Assembly: GCA_025642065.1 (NCBI GenBank)
Contig: JAODUP010000576.1
Span: 389,849 to 453,848 of the forward strand
Length of the DNA stretch: 64,000 nucleotides
DNA from: Paralvinella palmiformis
Taxonomy: Eukaryota; Annelida; Polychaeta; Terebellida; Alvinellidae
Reading direction: 5' to 3'
The position numbers and the translations under genes were made by a program. This document shows positions 49,701-60,519 of the stretch, in pieces. The notes under the pieces were generated by a model. It ran no database searches. It was not told the origin of the DNA and was given only the letters and a program-made list of their open reading frames with translations. The first letter of the stretch is position 1. Every line of letters begins with the position of its first letter.

Positions 49701-51353
49701 GCCACCAAACGTCGAACAGGCGACAAACACCGGCATCAACATGGCACCGTATCCATAAAGCTTGTCTGCAAACGTCTGAGAAAGAAATATAGTAATAACA
49801 TCTCAATCAGAGTCCCATTAGTAATGGCTAAAATGCCAGCAACAGTAAACCCTAACTGCCACATGTCAGTCAATGGCCGACAACATGACAGCGAGTGGAT
49901 AAATACAATAAATTGGGAAAATGTGCGAAATTAGGAGCAATAAATAAAATTTAAAAAGAAATATTGTAATAAATATGACAACAACAATACTAATAATTTC
50001 TAGGTAAGATGATTGATTTTAAGACAGCCGAGTTGTAAACAGACACAAGTCTATAAAATAACGTAAGCTTTGTTACTTCTGTAAACATATATCTTAGAGA
50101 TGGATACATATTGGCAAATAGTAAAATTCAGGGCTTTCTCTCATTCTTTACAACATAAAAGAGGTGCATATTAACTATGATAAATGACTCACCTATTTGA
50201 CATAAGTTTATTGTAGTCATATTACTTATGATAATTGACTCACCTATTTGACATTAGTATATTGTACCCATATTACTTATGATAAATGACTCACATACTC
50301 TATATTAGCTTGTTGTGGTCAAATGACTCATATACACTAACCTGTAGAGGTCAGTCAAATTACTTACAACAAATGACTCACCTACTTGAAGTCAGTTTAT
50401 TGTAGTAGTCATATTACTTATGATAAATGACTCACCTATTCTATAATAGCTAGTTGTGGTCAAATTATTTATCCCAGATGACTCACCTAATTGGCATTAT
50501 CTTGTAGTGAAATTATTACTTAAGATAGATAACTCACCTAATCTGAACTAGATCCACATGATCAAATTACCTAGACAAATGACTCATATACTCTATATAT
50601 TAGTTTGTAGTGATCATATTATTGATCAGACATGACTCATACTAGTCATAGTCTCTACACTACCTAGAGTTAACTATATATTACTTATGACCATGAGTCA
50701 TATATGCGGGACTATTTTGAAGCCATCACAAGACAGATGACTCATCTAGTCTATACCACCTTGTAGTGCATACATTACTTATGACAGATGACTCATCCAC
50801 TTTACTCTAGCCATCAAATTACTTATAACAGTTCAGTGACTTATTCAACATAAACTTGTAGTGGTTAAATCACCTATGGAGAGTCACCGACTGAACACAA
50901 ACTCATGTTGGTCACTGACTCAGTCACTGTACACTAACTTAACATAGTAATACTGCATATAACACATAACTCACATACATTATGCTATATAAGAGATATG
51001 ACTCACCAACACTACATTAGCCGAAACAGATCAAATTACACAACAGCAGATGACTCAGCTAGATTACACTGTGTTGGGAGTGGTCAGATTACTGATAAGA
51101 GGTGATCGAGCTACGCCATACTTAATTCTAATTTACTTACCACAGCCACAGCATCAGAAGCTATCATCTCCTCAGGTGTAAGTACAACAAAGTAGGAAAC
51201 ATTGGCCATCACATATATAAATGTCACCAGAGGCATTGATATCCAGATAGCTCGTGGTAAATTCCTATATAATATTACATGCAATAAATGTATTCCAAGT
51301 GATAAACAGCTTTAAGCTTTCTCACTCATTCACTCTTTCTCTCTCTCTGTGTA

Positions 51354-51387
<34 letters not shown>

Positions 51388-52820
51388 GGGGGTAGAGTTC
51401 ATAACACCACCAAGACATTTGATCAAAGAGTGCACATACCATAACAAATAATGCAGCATACAGCTATAGTGTCAAAAATACAGGCCACCCCACCCCACCC
51501 CCTCCATTCCAAAACAGCAAATGACAACAGAATTTAAACTGGTTAAAATAAAAAAAATATCAATTAAATTAATATCATATGATACCAAATAGCATAAAGG
51601 TGACACTGAAACACATCAGATTCAGAATCAACATTTTAAAACAATCAGGACAACACCAGAACATGCAATATTATGTGACACATGTATAATAGTATTTTGG
51701 CCGGAATAAACTGATCTAGTTGTTTTGGTGGTACATATACTACAGTTGTTGTATATGATAATTAGGTTGTTCTTGTTATTGCTGTTGTTCTCTTTGTCAC
51801 ATATGTTTACATCTGTATAATAATCACATACATAGCATATATTGCAAATTTATTTCTATTTGAAATTTATCTGCAACATATAGATAAGTTACAGTTACAA
51901 TTGATAAATTGAAAAATGTATCCAGTTATAGTTACACTTAGATTTGGTCAATTCAAATTCAAATTTATCAATTCCAATTCCATTTTTACACTTTTTTAAC
52001 CGACTTGTTTTTACCATGAGTATGGAACTCCGTGTACCTACTTGGAATATCTACACGGGGTACTTTATATTACAAGTAAGATTGTCATGGAATAAATATT
52101 TCTGAATAAAAAAATTTAATGATAACTTAATTTGTAGATTTAATTATTTTGTAGGACACTTCAATTCCAATTCTATTAGAACATTTATCAGTTCCAATTT
52201 AATATTTTTTAAATAAGTAATTCCAATTTCAATTCTATAATTAGTTAGATAAAAATGTGTCTAGATATAGTGATTACTGTATCTAGACATAATGGTGACT
52301 AGATGTAGAAACAGTTACGCTGGTGACAGTATCTAGTTAAAAATCAGTCTAGGTATAGATAAGCTGATTGCGATTTACATCTAGATCTAGATAAAGTTAC
52401 ACTGATGACTATACCCTGATACAAATATATCTAAATATAAAATGTAACCAGCTCAAGTCTGATAACAACATCATTAGTAGATTTTTAAAGGTTATCGTCA
52501 CCAAAAGATAATTAATGGCTAGTGTCTACTTACTGATAAGGATTCTTCAATTCTTCAACGAGGAAGTTCAGCGTATACCTAACAATAGAGAAACCCTAGT
52601 TATATACTGTAAATACACATATATTCCTGTAGACTTACATTAAATTTCTTTTCTAAAGTTAAAAAAAAATATTCATAGACTTTTAATTTCATGCTTCATT
52701 GACCTTTTTATATTAGATCATTTATTTGAACATCAGAATTTAAAACTTCGCCATAATTAAATTTTACATTTTTTGAACCTCATGAAAAGTTAATGTCACA
52801 CGAATATTTGGGTGGTTACA

Positions 52821-52873
<53 letters not shown>

Positions 52874-55800
52874 GGTAAAGGAAAAGTATTAATATAGTGA
52901 ACACTGTTTGCTGGTCTACAACCAACTGTCAGTATCTGTGATAAGTTTCAGTATAATTGTTAGTCACAGACATAAAAACTAACAATCAAAAAGAAATATC
53001 AGACAAACCTAACAATTGATCATTGTTAAGAGAGTGGTCTTACAATTTCTTTCACCTATTAGTGATTTCCCAAAGGCCAAAATGTTATCAGTTATCAACT
53101 AGAAATTAAATTATGACATAATTACCCGCAATATCATGATAGCCAGCAAGCTTCATTAACTGTGGGATCAATCACACTAAATTGTCTTACTATTTATTCA
53201 GTAAGATACAAGTAAATGTCTTTAATCACTTGCCATCAAAGATTTTATAATATCCAACAAAGAATTTACTTGTGTATAATATTTGCCTGAAATATAATTT
53301 GCATTATGCATATAAAAAACAGTTAAAAAGAAGAATCCAGCAGGCTCATAAAACCCCAAAACATTAAAAAAGAAAAAGATTGATGGCAAGGCCTGAAAAA
53401 TCGGTTTCCCAGGACAAGTATATTTTCATGCCAGGCTAATGCTGATCGCCGATCACTTGCTAGTTCAGGCAAGTGCCCCTTTTGAGACAAAAATTCACCA
53501 AATATATTTTTGCTGCTGCATACTTATAATCCATGATGCAAAGCCGCGATTCTATACACATGGCACGCAAATCTGAATGCATACGTGACATTGCAGTATC
53601 CGTGTGTTTCGGAAACCCCTCGCACATTCTTACCTATTTTTTGGGGAAAGCCTGTTTGGAGAATTGAATTGGATGGTTGATCCAGAATTATACGACCGGA
53701 TTGTAAAATTTTGGATTCAACTGTCCGTTTTGCTGTATACGCAGTCACACAGACACAATCACGCTCGTACATTTACTTATTTCCCATTTTTTGTCAGATT
53801 CGCATAGTACATATGAAATCTCTGCTTAAAACTGAGATTCCATATATATGGTATGGGTAATGCAGTATACGACACTGTGGTAGCATATGTGACATTGCGG
53901 TATTCATGCGTTTCTGACACCCCTTTCACCTTCTCACCTATTTTTCTTGGTAAAGCCTGCATATCAGATGGTTGAATCCAGAATTTTACACACCATCCGA
54001 TTCGCATTTGCTACATGGAGGGATCCGTTTTGCCACATTTGGAAATCACATATGCACACAGTTGTACATATGGAATCATGCTCGTACATTTACATGTTTT
54101 CCATTTTTGTCGGATTTGCATAATGTATATGGAATCTCGTCTTAAGACAACACACCACCTATTTAAATGGTGTTGCTGATTAAAAGCTGTATTCATTGCA
54201 GTTTACTGGCTACACATTCTTGGTAATTTGAAATTTTATTTATATAGTGAGAGTGAAAATGGCTACATGTAATTCAGCAAAGCAGTATTGGGCTTCACTG
54301 AATAAGCATTTCTCATCAAACACTTATCTAATTGTCGATTTTTATTGCAAATACATGTTTATATGTAGGCACGTGAAATATAGCAGATTTAAAAATAAAA
54401 GATAATTTTGGATCAGGTGAAAATTTGTTGGGCAAGTGAAAACATTTGTTGGACAAGCGCATTTGCAATCTGTTTACCCAGGGCCAACTGAATTGAAAAA
54501 AATATTTTCTGGCCCTGATTGACGGTACATTATATACCTATCATATACAAACTGAAGCTAAATTTCAAACTGAATATTATGTCTCATCATGGGAGATTTG
54601 AATGTTTCTGAGACCTCAAAATATTTCTTCAAATTTATAAAACGTATTTACGAAACTGGAAAAACACAGACTGTAACAAGTCCAAGAATGCAGCCATAAA
54701 ATTTCATAACTCCCAAACCAACAAAATTTCCTTAAAATGATCTGTCACGTGATACTAGCTTCAAAATGACTGTCTCCATAACATTATAATTTTGACACCA
54801 ATGCAGATGATCAGATCTGAAGCTGGTAGCATTCTGAGAATTTAAGAAAATACAGGACTGATCGCTTGAAAATAAAGTCATCTATATGGTTCATGTTCCA
54901 CAGATTTTATTTCCTTCAGGTTTCTAACACCATGGAGTTTATAGCCTTCTGCATATGGCTGATAAAGTGAGAAGAAAGCCACCAATGGTCTCAAGTAGGT
55001 CATCCAATAGGAGCAATCCAACAGTAAATCATGGACAATAATTATCACATAGCATAAGACAGTGTGTTTAAATCAGCACCTGATATATAAATATCTAGTC
55101 TTGGTATTAATGTTTGTTGACTGTACAGTAAACAAGTTGGAACAGTCAACAAACAGGACTCAAAAGGGTTGAGGAGTGATGACGCAGTTAGTTAGAGTGT
55201 TACAGGATCCACAACTGAAGGGTCACTGGTTTGAGGCTCCAGAGCTGCGATGCAATGCCGTTATACTAGTTCACTCAGCCAGAAATGAGAACCTGACATG
55301 ATGTGATGGCTACGCGAGTGATGGCTATGCGCGTCTGAGTAACGCTTTGAGCCTATAATGGCAGGAGGCATTTTATTGCTCTCTCGGGGGATTTGACGGG
55401 TGTGTTCAACTGAAACAGGTCTGAGACAGGGATAATAATACCGTAAAGTGCCTTAGAGCAGCTATCTACTGGATAGAGTTAGGGTGCTATATATATAAAT
55501 GTGGCGTATTATTATATTATTATTAAAAGTCACCGTCTTCACCTACCAGCCGGAATAGGAGAACAGTCCGGAGTAAAAGGCGAGAGCCAGCTGTCCGCCA
55601 TCAATTGAGGAATTATCAAATACATTCTCCAGATTCTTGGTACGTCCTATAACAGAATAAAACAGACACAATGAGTCATCAGTCTAAACAATAGCTGTCA
55701 TTATGATAGGTAATAAAACAACAATCAAACTTTAACAATGGTTAAAAATAGGGAATTTATTATCTTAGGTTGTTATGATAAACAATACTTCAGGACCAGA

Positions 55801-57804
55801 TTTCGACATACAGGAAAAGCTTCCTATGTCGAAGTTGTATGGAAAATGGAGGATGAAAGACAATACTGTTTACATAGCCGGGTAAATGTACACTATATGT
55901 CTGAGGCCTGGTTTATTAGGGAATGTGGAAGAAGAATGATTTCAGCACAACAGGTTTTCATTGTAATTTGTATATAATAAAATACACACACACAGAACCA
56001 CACACAAAAATACAAACACACACACACTCTTAGACCTTACCCATACAGAGCAGCACAATGCCAGTAATTATAATCAGGGTCAGGGCCAGTATCTTGATGA
56101 TGGTAAATATATTCTGCACTCTGGTAGACCACTTCACACTAACACAGTTCACGTATGTCAGTAATGCTGAAACAGTAAACAAACACAGAGCTTATAATAT
56201 AGTATGCATCAAACATATACATCAAGCATATACATCAAACATATACATCAAACATATACATCAAACACATACATCTACATAACATTACCAAAAAAATTCT
56301 GATGAATAAATTTATTTAATTTATAATATATTAATGATCATTCCCTTATTTGTTGTTTTGATAAAAACCATTAAGTTTTGTTCAGTCAGTGAATGAGTAA
56401 GAAACTGCTTATTTAACCCAGAGACAGAGCTCAAAAGGAAGTACAGATAAGATACTACATCCAATTCCAAGTGAGGAGACAATAAGGCTGAAGCCTTTTA
56501 CTGGTGGATGAAGTATCCCACACATATCCCACTCTAATATTTGATTCCGATAACCAGGTGAGAAGTCTCCAGTGGAGTCTGCATGCCACTTATAAGGCAC
56601 CCAAATAGAGCATATAAAATATTGTTGTTGGAAAACAGTGATGGTGATGACTGTTGTATCATCATAAAATTACTGATGTTGGTACACATCATTACAAATA
56701 TTATAAACTAAATTTGGTATTTACCAATAACCAAAATATGATGTTGAAACTAAAGCTAAAGGAGACCTTGAAGGATGGGACTTCTGGATATAATTATACA
56801 CTGTTCCTTGTGCACCAATGAATAATCTACATGACAGTGCACTGTTGAATCAAATGAAATAAAATTATCACTTATAAAAAAAACCTTCCAGTGATTTATA
56901 ATTATATTTGGCTGATACTGCAAAAATCATCATAATTCATGGTTATAGACTTATAGGTTTTTATGGATAATTGAGTTGTGCCAGTTTATTCCATCATTAC
57001 ACTCCCCCCCTCCCCCTATTGACTGTATTCAGTTATTACAAGCCGTAGTCAGTTACCTTGACAATCAATCAATCAGAGATCAACAGGGGTCACCTCCATT
57101 AAGTTAACATCTTATTGAAGCCCGCCATCGTTGTGTAAACATTATGACACATACCAGCATACCTCGTTCCAGCCTAGCCTAACCTACGGTAGATATAAAC
57201 ATCCTACCTTGTTCCGGCCTAGCCTAGACTACGGTAGATATAAACATCCTACGTTGTTCCGACCTAGCCTAGACTACGGTAGATATAAACATCATACCTT
57301 GTTCTGGGCTAGCCTAGACTATGGTAGATAAAACATCATACCTTGTTCCAGCCTAGTCTAGCCTACTTCAGTAGCCATAGACGACACTAAATAATAACCA
57401 GAGACACTTTGGTTCCATGACCTCTTCTCTCCCATCCTAACTGTCACAACAACAACGATGTCTGGATATTTAATGAGGTTTTTAAACTTTACTTGTACGA
57501 TTTAACAGTAAACAAATTATGTTATATGGCCCGCTGTAAGTCCAGCTTTGTTAACCTAATTGCATCAAATTGGCCGGGAGGTGCTGGGGACACTGGGCCC
57601 ATCTTAGTTATGGCCTTGCTCAGATCTCCTCCATCCCTTTCGGGATCACTACCACACAGAACTGATAGAGTGGTCGGGATCGGGGGTTATTTTGTATCCT
57701 GACTGATTATTTCAGAGATATTGACTTTTAATATTTAGTTATTATGTTTGTCGATATAAAAAAACTCAGAGCTTTATAACCAACCAACAAAATATCATTA
57801 GTGT

Positions 57805-57849
<45 letters not shown>

Positions 57850-60484
57850 GGCGCAGCGCATGTGTGTATGTATGTGCGTGTGTTTATTCTTCTTGAACTA
57901 AATCGGACTGACTGACCTGACCTATTTACTGTCTTATGGGGTATGTGATACAGTCGCTCTCCCAATATAACAAGTAGCCTCTTGAGCTACATTCGACTGT
58001 TACAGGGTTCATACACATTTTGACATCTCACATTCCAGGACTTTCCAGGACCTTCCAATGTCGAATTCCAGGACCTTTTCCACAAATTCACAAAGTCTTA
58101 ATGCGTGAAAATATACACATATTTTCAAAGAAAATAGCGCTGCAGTGGAAAGGCATTGAAATAACACTAACACCGTAGCGTAGGTCGGTAGTGTGCAATG
58201 GGTGATGCTGAGACTTGACATTTCGGAAGAAGTGTAATGACTGAATTCGTGTAAGCTTATGATTAGAAATATAGATCTATATATATTCCAGGACTTCCAA
58301 GGACCTCTACAAATATTCCACGACTATCCAGGCATAGATTCCAAATTTTCAAATTTCAGGACTTTCCAGGTTATCAAGGACCAGTGCGAACCCTGTGTTA
58401 TATAGGCTCCCGACATACAACAGATATAATTTTGAGTATTCTCTCAGCTACCGACATTTTCCGACCCTGTCTATTCGCCTGTAAAAATTTCACCCAGTTT
58501 CACACACTCAGGTAATACGTTAGCAAATTCCAGCCAACACCCACACCGTGCCGACCCAAAAAATAAAAGCATTTACAGTTGATTGGCAGAGATCGAGGAC
58601 TCGTACGCTAATTATACCCGAAACTGACACCGGGGAAAAACGACAAAAAGCAACCTACGTATATAAATAATTTTCTGAGGCATCCAGATTTGTTATAAAT
58701 CTATCTACCTGAAGCAAAGTTCAGTCTGACCTGTAGGGCTTGACTCAATCCATGTTAATTATCAGCCCGTCGTCTCATCTCGTCTGTCTGATTTCATTTA
58801 ATTTTTTTGGCCTGGAAACCAGATCAGGTCTGTCTGCTCTCAATAATAATACGGCTAGTTAACTAGATATGGAAAATGGATCGGGTCAGCTTAAAACGGG
58901 TCAGGTTGGCATCTCCCAACAACATCGGTATGTTACATACAGACATATGGGTGATGATTGATAATAAAATCATCTCTAGATGGACAAACATCATAAACAC
59001 CTGACAAATAAGTTACTGGGTCACATATCATGATTACCTAAAGAGAGAACAAAATAAAAACCAAATAAGCAACATGACTAGCATACAAACAACCAAAATA
59101 ACATACAAACAACCAGACCAGCATACAAAAAACATGACCAGTACACAATCAACATGACCAGTATACATACAATCAACATGACTAGTACACAATCAACATG
59201 ACCAGTATACATACAATCAACATGACCAGTACACAATCAACATGACCAGTATACATACAATCAACATGACCAGTACACAATCAACATGACCAGTATACAT
59301 ACAATCAACATGACCAGTACACAATCAACATGACCAGTATACATACAATCAACATGACCAGTACACAATCAACATGACCAGTATACATACAATCAACATG
59401 ATAAGTACACAATCAACATGACCAGACAGTACACAATTGACAGACACTCCAGTTACTAGAGACACATTAACTGGATATCTTAGCACTAAACTGGAAAATA
59501 ACAATTAAACAACAAGTGATAACAAACACCTAGAGATGTTCAGATATAAACAACCACCAAAATTGGTGAACAAGTGACAGTTTAAAAAAAAAATTCTTTT
59601 ACCAAATGACATGACATTTGTTGTACGTTGTTGAAGAACAGATTATGCTAAATGCCACAATATATTACTTCATCTGGAAAAGGCTTTTACTTTAACTGAC
59701 GCTGAATTAGGAGCTTTCGCTAATTTATTTACTGATAATAGGCCTATATAGTGCTGATATTATAAGAACTTCACATCCCACACAATAATACATCTCGTTA
59801 TGGCTCAGTCAATAAATGAAGTGCATTCACAGCCATAATCTTCTAGTTTCTACTGAGCACCAAATTATCACTGAACTACTAGACATTCGTTCTGGTACAG
59901 AAAGGTAACTACGCTTTTGTTTAATATTTTTATACCTTATACACAATTATTAAAATCGAGTTCACTTGTTAATGATATTTGTTTTTTAAATTAGTTGGTT
60001 ATGTTTTGTCTTTCTACGTTTTTTTCTTTCTTATATTATTACGTCATAATATTAAACACTACTACATTGTAATGTTTCCTTTAACAGGAAACGTTCATTT
60101 TAACATTTTACATTGTCTAAAAATTGAATGCACACACACACACATATATATGTGAGTGTGTGCGTGTGTGTTTTGGTAATCAATAATCCTAGTCATATGT
60201 TCCTAGTTCCATGTCACCAGACTTATGTATGGTCAACATTCAGTGGTACATGTACAAATATTAGCTTAAATCATACATTAGATCTAATGTATAAGATAAC
60301 ATATGCAATTCGTCTTCTTGTGTACTAGCAACTATCTTGTATACATCTACCCTGCTATAACATACATCTATTGTTATCTGAGAATGTATGTGATTTAACA
60401 TGAACTATAAAACTGCTTTTCTAATATAGCTTGTGTGGTCTAAGATTAAAAATTGGCACTTGCAAAATTACACACACACACACA

Positions 60485-60519
<35 letters not shown>

